From Psychrobacter sp. Pi2-1 (GTDB taxonomy: Bacteria; Pseudomonadota; Gammaproteobacteria; Pseudomonadales; Moraxellaceae), in contig NZ_CAJHBO010000001.1 in NCBI RefSeq assembly GCF_904846645.1, positions 186,001-250,000 of the forward strand: a stretch of 64,000 nt of DNA, in the 5' to 3' direction. A program made the position numbers and the translations under genes. The notes under the pieces are model-generated. The model was not told the DNA's origin, ran no database searches, and worked only from the letters and a program-made list of their open reading frames with translations. Shown one piece after another: positions 17,691 to 25,258 of this stretch (position 1 is its first letter; each line of letters begins with the position of its first letter).

Positions 17691-17725
17691 TGGTTACATA
17701 ATTTGTTTCTACATTACTTATCTTT

Positions 17726-19378
17726 TTATCTGCTAGGTAGCACTATTTGAACCACCAACCCTTGGATACCATCTTGGCGGTTATGAGCATCGATATATCC
17801 TTTATGCGCCATGACCACAGCATGAACAATAGCCAATCCAAGACCATAGCCGCCAGTATCACGATGCCGAGCAGTATCGAGCCGCACAAAGGGATGGAAA
17901 ATACGCTCTAAGTCTTTGTCTGCGACACCGCCACCTTCGTCTGTTATATTAATTTGAACAGCTGATGCCTTATTGTTCATTTGTATTGCTTTGATTTCCG
18001 CAATCACTGTCGAACCCGCTGCCGTGTGCATAAAAGCATTGCGAATGACGTTTTCAAGTGCGCTATACAACTGCTCTGCATTACCTTGGACGGTCCAAAA
18101 ACCTTCCAAATCATCCAACGCTGAGGCTACAGGCGGTTGCCATTGCCAATGTACGTCTTTATGTTGAAACTCAAAGCAGACATCCTCTCCGATATTGCTA
18201 ATGATGTCGGATATATCGACTGCCTCACTCTCCAAATTATCGACGGTATATTGCTGCATTTGCAGAGATTGAATATGAATGATTTGCTCAATCAGCTCAT
18301 TCATTCGTGTAGATTCTTTATCGATACGGTCCAGATAACGATTGGCATTGGGCGCAAAGTCTCGAGTCAGCTCAGTCGCGACATCCAGACGAGCAAGCGG
18401 CGAACGCAGCTCATGTGAGATATCACTAAGCATTTGCTTACGTGCCAACTCACTGTCTACAAGCCTTGTCGATAGATGGGCGACGTCTTTGGCAAGTAAC
18501 CCCAACTCATCATCGCCCATCTTGGACAGTTCTGGGTTGGCTTGATAATTACCATCAATCATACGGTGTACGGTATTTTGTACACGGCCAATTCGCTGGG
18601 TCAGCGTACGACTGAGCCATATGCAGACCAATACACTAAAGATAACGATCAATAGCAAACGTATTGGAAAATTACCGTGCTGTAGCTCAACTACGTCCGA
18701 AAAACGTAGGTGCGGACGCAACTGTATGATAATTGACTGACCATCAGGTAATTCAACAGACATATCAGCCAGTTCAGGACGAGTATCGATATCAGCTACT
18801 GCTGCACTACTTGCTGTTCTTGGCTTTAGGAATTTTTGCCAAAAAGACGGCTCAATTTTCGGTATTTCATTGTCGTGTTCACGAAGTCTATTGTCAGCAT
18901 TGCGACCTTCTAGACCATAAACGCTATTCTCTACTCTAGGTGGCCTAGGTGGTATTTGCTGCAACGGTTGTATCGCACGATCCATTAGCCGCCGACCACT
19001 TTGCAACTGTCCTTGCGCACGATCGTCTTGGTCACGGTAACGCGGGAATACAATAGCGCCCTGCTCATCATAGACTCTGATTTGATTCATCAGCTGTCGG
19101 TCTTGACGATACATCTGCCTGACAGAGTCTACATCACCAGCCCGTAGCGCCGCGACCATCTCTTCACGCTTTATCAATAGACTATCGATTTGTACGTCCA
19201 TACGAGAGGTCAGCTCTTTTTCAGCCAGCCAGCGCTCTACCACGATGGACAGTACAGAGGTGATTAAAATCGTCAGTAATAGGCTCAGAAACAGACGCCA
19301 GAACAGAGTAATACGCACCTTAAACTTAGGTGCTTTTTTGAGGGTCTGCTCAGCAGCTTTCATCGATATGTCCGTCAT
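17726..19378 (-). CDS. Envelope-stress type sensor histidine kinase (CpxA/RstB-like)
   Basis: This 550-residue inner-membrane kinase has one helix at about residues 26-48, a long periplasmic sensor region (about 50-240, rich in Arg and Gln, with PPRPPRVENS), a second helix at about 240-262, HAMP, and then HisKA. The phosphoacceptor His is about residue 322, in LSDISHELRSPLARL. The ATPase domain shows NAFMHTA, DEGGGV and GGYGLGLAIVHAV. The SHELRSPLARL box is typical of CpxA and RstB. Its start overlaps the regulator's stop by one base. The divergent Spy/CpxP-like gene supports an envelope-stress role, although the periplasmic domain is not recognisably that of CpxA. Confidence 0.92.
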   Translation of the reverse strand: MTDISMKAAEQTLKKAPKFKVRITLFWRLFLSLLLTILITSVLSIVVERWLAEKELTSRMDVQIDSLLIKREEMVAALRAGDVDSVRQMYRQDRQLMNQIRVYDEQGAIVFPRYRDQDDRAQGQLQSGRRLMDRAIQPLQQIPPRPPRVENSVYGLEGRNADNRLREHDNEIPKIEPSFWQKFLKPRTASSAAVADIDTRPELADMSVELPDGQSIIIQLRPHLRFSDVVELQHGNFPIRLLLIVIFSVLVCIWLSRTLTQRIGRVQNTVHRMIDGNYQANPELSKMGDDELGLLAKDVAHLSTRLVDSELARKQMLSDISHELRSPLARLDVATELTRDFAPNANRYLDRIDKESTRMNELIEQIIHIQSLQMQQYTVDNLESEAVDISDIISNIGEDVCFEFQHKDVHWQWQPPVASALDDLEGFWTVQGNAEQLYSALENVIRNAFMHTAAGSTVIAEIKAIQMNNKASAVQINITDEGGGVADKDLERIFHPFVRLDTARHRDTGGYGLGLAIVHAVVMAHKGYIDAHNRQDGIQGLVVQIVLPSR

Positions 19379-20064
19379 TACAGCACCAGTTGATAACCTT
19401 TTCCACGCACCGCTTTTATTGGCTCATCGTGGAAAGGCTGAAGTTTTTTACGTAAGCGAGATACGTGTACATCGAGGCTACGGTCAAATGGCTGTAACTC
19501 ACGCTGCAAGACATTTTCTGACAACCATGCTTTACTTACCACCTCCCCTTTTTGTTTGAGCAGAGCCACGAGCAGATCAAACTCTGTACCAGTGACTTGC
19601 AGCGTTACCCCATCTATCTGGCAGGCACGTTGATTTTGATCGAGATGCAAACGACTTTCTGGCAACGGAGTATGCTCTGATGCGGTTGTATTGGTACGTT
19701 TAATCACTGCATTGATACGCGCTAGCAGCTCTCGAGGGTTACAAGGTTTAGTGATATAATCATCAGCACCAAGCTCTAGACCAATAATACGGTCAATCTC
19801 TTCCCCTTTTGCTGTCAGCATAATGACTGGAATATCGATGATATTTGGTAATTGGCGCAGCACACTTAACCCATCCAGTTTTGGCATCATAATATCGAGT
19901 ACGAGTAAATCATAAACCGTATCTTCGTGTGCCACTGCCTTGAGTCGTTGTATGACTGCTGCACCATCATGCACGCAGTCACAGCGAATGCCATGATTGT
20001 CCAAGTACTCTTGCAATAACTGAGTCAACTCTTCGTCGTCATCGCCTATCAAGATGTTTGGCAT
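19378..20064 (-). CDS. OmpR-family response regulator (CpxR/RstA-like)
   Basis: This 228-residue regulator has a receiver domain (acidic pocket IGDDDEEL, phosphoacceptor Asp in LLVLDIMMPKLDG, switch Thr in VIMLTAKGEE, Lys in DYITKPCNPREL). A winged-helix DNA-binding domain follows from about residue 130 (LQVTGTEFDLLVALLKQKGEVVSKAWLSE, RSLDVHVSRLRKKLQP, VRGKGYQLVL). It is translationally coupled to the kinase gene. The intergenic region toward the divergent Spy-like gene contains direct and inverted repeats that could be its sites. Confidence 0.95.
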   Translation of the reverse strand: MPNILIGDDDEELTQLLQEYLDNHGIRCDCVHDGAAVIQRLKAVAHEDTVYDLLVLDIMMPKLDGLSVLRQLPNIIDIPVIMLTAKGEEIDRIIGLELGADDYITKPCNPRELLARINAVIKRTNTTASEHTPLPESRLHLDQNQRACQIDGVTLQVTGTEFDLLVALLKQKGEVVSKAWLSENVLQRELQPFDRSLDVHVSRLRKKLQPFHDEPIKAVRGKGYQLVL

Positions 20065-20434
20065 GCTTCTCTCCTTTAATTTTTATTTATCTCTATTCAA
20101 TCCAATCACTCTATAGTAATCATGACGCAATAAGTCCACGTACAAGTGTCATTGTGATATGGTTAGCAAAATTGCCGCCGTGGCATTTTTATTGTCGGTA
20201 GACTGTAGTTAACCATATTATCAGGCAAGCACTTGCCAATTCACCAGAAACGTTACCTTTCTTAATACTTCATAAATGTTCGTAACCTTTAACTGTCATA
20301 ATATACTCCTATCAACAGCAAGTATTGCATTTCTAAGATGGCTGACCATAACGAGCGATAACGTTCAACAAATGCTACTTGCGAGATAAAAATTTAGTGT
20401 TTATTAAACCAAACTCAATGTAATCAAGGATATT
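20065..20434. promoter_or_regulatory. Divergent control region between response regulator and Spy/CpxP-like gene
   Basis: This 370-base region has no gene. It contains ATATGGTTA (20157-20165) and its complement TAACCATAT (20210-20218), the palindrome GGCAAG-CA-CTTGCC (20224-20237), and two direct repeats CGTTACCTTT / CGTAACCTTT exactly 30 bases apart (20251 and 20281). The direct repeats in phase, about 150 bases before the Spy-like gene, suit an OmpR-type regulator, but no experimental consensus was matched. Confidence 0.55.
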
Positions 20435-20971
20435 ATGATGAAAAAATTACTATTAGGCTCAGTATTAGCAGCGTCTAGCATATTTACCGTGACCGCTTGC
20501 ACCAGCGTTAACGCAACCACTGATACAACGCCAACTGCGCAAATGCAAAAGAACCACAAAGATGGCATGAAAAAAGGTGAGATGAGAGGCCCAATGTCAA
20601 AATTGGATCTAACAGCGACACAGCAAGCGCAAATCAAAGCCATCATGCAAAACAAACGTGGCGATCGCACTGTTGACCGTGCAGAACATCAAGCAGAACG
20701 CGCGCAAATGGATCAGCAAATACAAGCGCTGACCAATGCCAGCACTTTGAATACTGCTGCTTTGAACCGTCTGGCTGATCAACGTGCGGCAAAAGAAAAG
20801 CAACGCTTTATCGAACGTGTACAAACACAACACGCCATCGCTCAAGTGTTGACTGCTGAGCAACGTGCAAAACTTGCACAAATGAAAGAAGATAGAAAAG
20901 GTGACGACGAAGGCCGTCGTGGTCCAGACCATCGTGAGCAACGTGGTGATCGTGCACAGCAAGGTATGTAA
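20435..20971 (+). CDS. Spy/CpxP-family periplasmic chaperone-like lipoprotein
   Basis: This 178-residue exported protein has a hydrophobic signal (KKLLLGSVLAASSIFTVTAC) whose VTAC fits a lipobox, so a lipid anchor at Cys is likely. Two LTxxQ motifs characteristic of the Spy/CpxP family are present: LTATQQ (about residue 54) and LTAEQR (about residue 139). The region between is helical and charged, and the C-terminus is a very polar Arg/Asp/Glu tail. Family members bind unfolded periplasmic proteins or, as CpxP, inhibit the CpxA kinase. AAGGA precedes two successive ATG codons; the second (20438) has better spacing. It is divergent from the cognate two-component pair. Confidence 0.88.
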   Translation: MMKKLLLGSVLAASSIFTVTACTSVNATTDTTPTAQMQKNHKDGMKKGEMRGPMSKLDLTATQQAQIKAIMQNKRGDRTVDRAEHQAERAQMDQQIQALTNASTLNTAALNRLADQRAAKEKQRFIERVQTQHAIAQVLTAEQRAKLAQMKEDRKGDDEGRRGPDHREQRGDRAQQGM

Positions 20972-21020
20972 TAAACCACTCCGGAAAAGTGTTATTTTAC
21001 CCAGCTGTATACGTATAAAC

Positions 21021-21056
21021 TAAAAAAGCGCGCCGTTAATAGGTGCGCTTTTTTTA
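21021..21056. terminator. Bidirectional terminator after the Spy-like gene
   Basis: AAAAAAGCGC...GCGCTTTTTTT forms a GC stem with A and T tracts on opposite sides. It lies between the convergent Spy-like gene and lipoprotein gene. Confidence 0.9.
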
Positions 21057-21120
21057 GTGCAAAATTATCCTGTTCAAAAACTAATAATGCTTTCTATTTA
21101 CTCATTAATACTCTAATAAG

Positions 21121-22713
21121 TTACTCAACCGAACCAATACGCTCTCTGACCATCGGCAACATGTTAAAGACCATCTTACCTACTGCCGTGCCATTACCAT
21201 CTTGGTAGTATTGCAGCAGCTCTGGAGCATACTTTCGTAAATCAATGCTATTGCTAGCGTTCGGCATCTGCACATTACTTGGTAAGTTAGGAAACGCCAA
21301 GTCCTTAGTGCTGATAGCAGAATACTGCTGCAACACATCTATCCTCATGCCCTTATTACTATTCGCTTCGCTAGTATTGTCCAACTGACGACGTAAGTGC
21401 TCCCATTTGAGTTGACCACTTTTATCAAACCCGTACAGTTCCTGTACTTCTGTATTGGCAACGGCCTCACCTGTCGTGGCTTCCTCATTCATTTGATCTT
21501 CTATCATAGCCAGTATTTTTTGTACAATAGACTTACTGGTAAATGCCTTTGGATTTTGAATCGACTCAAACGCTGTCATCGGTTCGGGTTCTTGTACCAA
21601 CTCTGGGTATTTTTCACTGATCCGATCGTAGAAAATCTGCATATATTTCTGTTGCGACGCTTGATAATCCCCAAAGCTTTGTACTCGGCGAATGATTTGA
21701 TCGCTTGGTAGCATAGCCGATAACTGGTGCGCAGGCAGTTTTGGCGATATTGAAGCAAGTGAGTTAGGGGCAACATAATTAAACTGGCTGACAGGAGCCG
21801 CATCATAAGTCGCATCTAACGCTGCAAAGTGGCTTTTGATGACTTCACCACCAAATCCTTTAGGCAATGTACCATCATCAATAGCTATTTTTAACCACTT
21901 GTTTTGCCATTTTGTACCGAGTTTATCGTCCAACAATTCTGAGTTTAGAATCGCAAAATTATCTGCCCATAGGTAAATATCACCGTTTTTAAAATCCATA
22001 TAAATAGGCTGGTTGATACTGCTGTGATGATTGCGTGCTTGATATTGCGCGCTGGCGAGCATCGTAGCCTTGCCTGCCATCGGTTGGTATATCCCTTGAG
22101 AGTCGATAGAAAGCGGCTTTAGCAAATACTCATCTAATAACTGTGCTTTCTTCCTATCTAACGGTTTTTGTTTATCCTCATAATTATCAAATAGCGCTTG
22201 ATAATCTGGTGCTACTTTTACATCGCTATCGTATTGATGGTTATCCCATGCATGATAGGCATCTACACACTCAAAATACGACTGCCTTATGCTGTCACGC
22301 TTAGTATCGTAATCCACCGCTAAGATATCTTTGTTTTGCTGTTCGGCTTGCAGGATTAGAGTGGCGTACGCTTGGTCATGTGCCTCTTCGCAGTGTTCAT
22401 CTACATAGTCTGATACCGCCATTTTCTCCGTACCAGTACCAGTATCGGCATCTGTAAATTGTTGGTTATTGCCAATCTCAAGATTACTATGATAGCTAAA
22501 GGACTGACGACGCTGTTTTTGTAGTGCTGTTTCTAGTGTTTTTTTGGCAACGCTAGGTGCTTGTTTTACAGCCGCTGTGTTGGACTGGCCCAAACTGGTA
22601 GACTGGCAACCTGTTAACAACAGCGCCCCTGTCAAAAATGCGCTGGTTATTAGCAGATTGTTTTTAGTCTTACATGGCAGACGTTGTGCAATGGTGTGAT
22701 GTACTGTTTTCAT
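21121..22713 (-). CDS. Uncharacterised large lipoprotein (530 residues)
   Basis: I do not recognise this family. The N-terminus is a lipoprotein signal with lipobox LLLTGC (Cys about residue 36) followed by a QSTS start to the mature chain. The body is a soluble, mixed-charge domain with many Tyr and Gln residues. Features include a cysteine pair near the front (DEHCEEAHDQAY...YFECVDAYHAW), a helical DDKLGTKWQNKWLKIAIDD stretch and a helical C-terminus. The gene follows another lipoprotein gene on the same strand after 55 bases and is probably its operon partner. Both have the same GCQST after the lipobox and a similar strand-rich middle (IYMDFKNGDIYL here, LAFDFNNSSVVV there), suggesting distant paralogy. 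Confidence 0.75.
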   Translation of the reverse strand: MKTVHHTIAQRLPCKTKNNLLITSAFLTGALLLTGCQSTSLGQSNTAAVKQAPSVAKKTLETALQKQRRQSFSYHSNLEIGNNQQFTDADTGTGTEKMAVSDYVDEHCEEAHDQAYATLILQAEQQNKDILAVDYDTKRDSIRQSYFECVDAYHAWDNHQYDSDVKVAPDYQALFDNYEDKQKPLDRKKAQLLDEYLLKPLSIDSQGIYQPMAGKATMLASAQYQARNHHSSINQPIYMDFKNGDIYLWADNFAILNSELLDDKLGTKWQNKWLKIAIDDGTLPKGFGGEVIKSHFAALDATYDAAPVSQFNYVAPNSLASISPKLPAHQLSAMLPSDQIIRRVQSFGDYQASQQKYMQIFYDRISEKYPELVQEPEPMTAFESIQNPKAFTSKSIVQKILAMIEDQMNEEATTGEAVANTEVQELYGFDKSGQLKWEHLRRQLDNTSEANSNKGMRIDVLQQYSAISTKDLAFPNLPSNVQMPNASNSIDLRKYAPELLQYYQDGNGTAVGKMVFNMLPMVRERIGSVE

Positions 22714-22768
22714 TTTTTATCCTTAATAGATATGAGCGTAAATGCAATAAGATGATGTCATTTGACTT

Positions 22769-24919
22769 CTATTTTTCATTCATATCATCTTGAGCATCGT
22801 CAACTCGGCTCTCATCGACAGCGTCTGCGCCATTGTCTTTATCGTTACCATACTCATCAGTGCTATATTCATTACTGCTATATTCATTACTGCTATATTC
22901 ATTACTGCTATATTCATCGCTGTTATAAGCACCTTCGATACCACTATCTTGATAGTCATAGCGTGCATAGCGGGCCGTTTGTAATCTGTCTTTTTTCTCG
23001 CGCTGCGTAGCTATCCATGCATTGCCATCGATAGGAGGCATCGCGTCTGGACCAAAAGACTCAGTAAGCAGTGGTGTCAAGGCATGACGGTTAAAGCTGG
23101 CTTTATCGTAACGCACTTGATTTAGCATGGTTGTGGTCGACCCCATCAAATCACCACCGATATTGACACGTTGCTGCTTGGCCAGCAGTCGATCTGAGCT
23201 GTCTAAGTAATAGTAGTTGATTTGATTAAAAGAGATAGGACCGATAGCTTCGATCAGCTGCAATAGCGAACCGACATCCGCGCTTTGATAGCCTTTATTG
23301 TATAATTGCGCTTTAGCAAGTGCTGTCTTTAGTGCGGCACCATCAGGATATTTATCTGGATTGGCATCTACATATTCTTGCAGTGATTTCGTCACATATT
23401 TGAGCATCTTGCCAATTATTTCACCGCTTTGCTGGCTACCAAAATAGACTTTTACTGCGCGAGTCGCACCAACTTCTTTGGCAAACGTGTCACCACTGAT
23501 ATCGACTGCGCTAAAATGCTCAGGCGCCAGCTCAGCCATGCTGTTCCGTATCGCATTGAGCACCGCATCGTAGAGCACCGCTGGTGGCAACTGTGCCGTG
23601 ATGCTTTCAGGCAAACCAAAGCTCACCGTGTGCGAGGTCATCTGTGCTGGTAATGGCGTATTCTCAGGGTTAACAAGTGCAACGATCGGCATAATGGCCG
23701 ATGGATCTACTACGACACTGCTATTATTAAAATCAAATGCTAACGGTATCTGTATCGATGAGCTAATCGTTGGTGTGGCGTAGTCGTAACTATAGACACT
23801 TTGTAGTTGGCGCTGCTTGGGACGATATTGACTGACACTATTGAATGTTAAATGCTCATACTGATAGGCATTGGATGCAGCTATTTGCTCAGGAGTGCGG
23901 TGGAACATATCAAGTATATTGCCAATCATGCCTGTAGATGACATTGGTAGGCTGCCACGATTTACCGTCTCTGTCTTAGCTTGCTGTTTTGCCATTTGCA
24001 TGGCTTCATACTTTGCAGCCATTGACTTGGGACTTAAACCCGACATCCCTGAGAGCATACCTTCAGCACTGCTGCTGTATTCAGCATAACTATCATAGTC
24101 GTCACTACTGTAATCATCGCTGCTATAGTCATTACTATCATAATCTGCTGTATCGTAAGCATACTCGTTATCGCTGCTAGTATCATTGCTCGTCGGCTCA
24201 TTCTCCCCCGCTTCAGCCAATATAGCAGCAATGGCTCTTCTCTCTGCTTCAGCTTCTGCTCTAGACTTATCATAGTCACTAGGATAGTCGGACTCTATCG
24301 AACCTTTCGCATCATCATAATCATTATAGTCATCATTGTATGGCTCATCATCACTTTCGCTATATGCACCTTCAGGCTGATACGCATAGGTTTCTATAAT
24401 CGTTCTGAGCAAGCTACTAGATCCTGCGTCGATACTATCTGGGTCAATGAATGGTGCTGATCGATAATTGGCTGTGGCGACTGCGACATGCTCGGTCGCC
24501 AAGTGCTGACGAATGGCTGCTAGCAAGTGTGATTTGGCTTGGTTTTCGGTATTTGGATACTTCTCTTGATTAAACAGCTGCTCATAACGCGCGGCCTGAG
24601 CATTTTGACTGGCAGTAAAGGCTTGACCCTGACTTTGGCTCTGCGCGGTATCTGCAACACTAAAGTCCATCATGGTACTAGAAGCGCTGCTATTCGACGA
24701 CAGATTGGAAGATGAGCTGGCTGCAGTTGATTGGCAACCTGCGAGTACAAGTGAAGCACTACCAACTATCAAGGCGATAGAAGTCAATTTACTGGTTGGA
24801 TATAGATGACTGTTATTGTTTTTGCCATTATAGTTTTTATGATCAGTGGTAGATAAATAAGCAGGCGCAGTCTCAGAGTAGCGCTGTCGATTGCGGTTAT
24901 TAATATGGTGTGATGACAT
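22769..24919 (-). CDS. Uncharacterised repeat-bearing lipoprotein (716 residues)
   Basis: I do not recognise this family. A lipoprotein signal ends at LVLAGCQST (Cys about residue 62), unusually far from the first Met, so a later start such as the Met before DFSVADT is excluded but an internal alternative start is possible. The mature chain has a Ser-rich stretch, an acidic low-complexity segment (residues about 195-285, with repeated DYSSDD), and a central folded domain (about 340-660). A C-terminal run of five YSSNE-type repeats ends in an acidic tail. Such Tyr/Ser/Asp/Glu repeats look like a surface-exposed or cation-binding region. It is the first gene of a likely two-gene lipoprotein operon. 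Confidence 0.75.
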   Translation of the reverse strand: MSSHHINNRNRQRYSETAPAYLSTTDHKNYNGKNNNSHLYPTSKLTSIALIVGSASLVLAGCQSTAASSSSNLSSNSSASSTMMDFSVADTAQSQSQGQAFTASQNAQAARYEQLFNQEKYPNTENQAKSHLLAAIRQHLATEHVAVATANYRSAPFIDPDSIDAGSSSLLRTIIETYAYQPEGAYSESDDEPYNDDYNDYDDAKGSIESDYPSDYDKSRAEAEAERRAIAAILAEAGENEPTSNDTSSDNEYAYDTADYDSNDYSSDDYSSDDYDSYAEYSSSAEGMLSGMSGLSPKSMAAKYEAMQMAKQQAKTETVNRGSLPMSSTGMIGNILDMFHRTPEQIAASNAYQYEHLTFNSVSQYRPKQRQLQSVYSYDYATPTISSSIQIPLAFDFNNSSVVVDPSAIMPIVALVNPENTPLPAQMTSHTVSFGLPESITAQLPPAVLYDAVLNAIRNSMAELAPEHFSAVDISGDTFAKEVGATRAVKVYFGSQQSGEIIGKMLKYVTKSLQEYVDANPDKYPDGAALKTALAKAQLYNKGYQSADVGSLLQLIEAIGPISFNQINYYYLDSSDRLLAKQQRVNIGGDLMGSTTTMLNQVRYDKASFNRHALTPLLTESFGPDAMPPIDGNAWIATQREKKDRLQTARYARYDYQDSGIEGAYNSDEYSSNEYSSNEYSSNEYSTDEYGNDKDNGADAVDESRVDDAQDDMNEK
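22851..22925 (-). repeat. Five 15-bp tandem repeats encoding YSSNE
   Basis: The three central units (22866-22880, 22881-22895, 22896-22910) are exact copies of TATTCATTACTGCTA. The outer two are variants. They code for YNSDE, YSSNE x3 and YSTDE on the minus strand, so copy-number change would keep the frame. Confidence 0.95.
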
Positions 24920-25258
24920 AGTAATCTCTTTGTATGAATAGACAGTCGATAATGAGTGTACATTGGTACCGTTATTTATATCACAAGACGTTACAGTTTA
25001 GTAATATTAGCGAATATTTTTAAAGAATTTCTTCATTCATAAATAATTTTCTCTGTATAACAGCTGTTTTATCATTAGCTCCATTTATTTGAAAATTAGC
25101 CCCGTTTATTTGAAATAGAGCTGATATAGCTAAACGCTACAAAAGCGTACGCCACAAAAGATAATAAACAACTTTCTACTATTTCATATTTTCGTTACTA
25201 TTTAGGCTTATCTATTTCCTAACTCTATTCTCTCCACTCGCGTAAAAAGGACTTTGCG
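24920..25258. promoter_or_regulatory. Divergent intergenic region between the lipoprotein operon and ggt
   Basis: This 339-base AT-rich region has no gene. It contains two adjacent 21-base direct repeats at 25074-25094 and 25095-25115. It must carry promoters for both divergent genes. Confidence 0.6.
25074..25115. repeat. Tandem 21-bp direct repeat upstream of ggt
   Basis: The two copies share ATTAGC-CC-TTTATTTGAAA and differ at two positions. A spacing of two helical turns would place bound proteins on the same DNA face, suggesting an operator. Confidence 0.8.

Larger units (their letters stand above)
17297..17725. promoter_or_regulatory. Intergenic region upstream of the adhesin, with three inverted repeats
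   Basis: This 429-base AT-rich stretch contains no gene. It carries a 15-bp inverted repeat (17474-17488 / 17499-17513), CGTTTATAT-TC-ATATAAACG (17549-17568) and a 12-bp arm hairpin (17649-17690). The first two lie within the adhesin upstream region. The third follows the kinase gene and could end its transcript. Confidence 0.65.

Noticed and set aside
20224..20237. GGCAAGCACTTGCC as an intrinsic terminator
   Set aside because: The stem is short and no T tract follows on either strand; it lies in a divergent promoter region.
22851..22925. CRISPR-like repeat array
   Set aside because: Units are contiguous 15-mers without spacers and lie in frame within a coding sequence.
22762..23010. Plus-strand frame with CYIHYCYIH-type repeats
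   Set aside because: It is the antisense reading of the YSSNE repeat region in the lipoprotein gene, with no ribosome site and an implausible composition.
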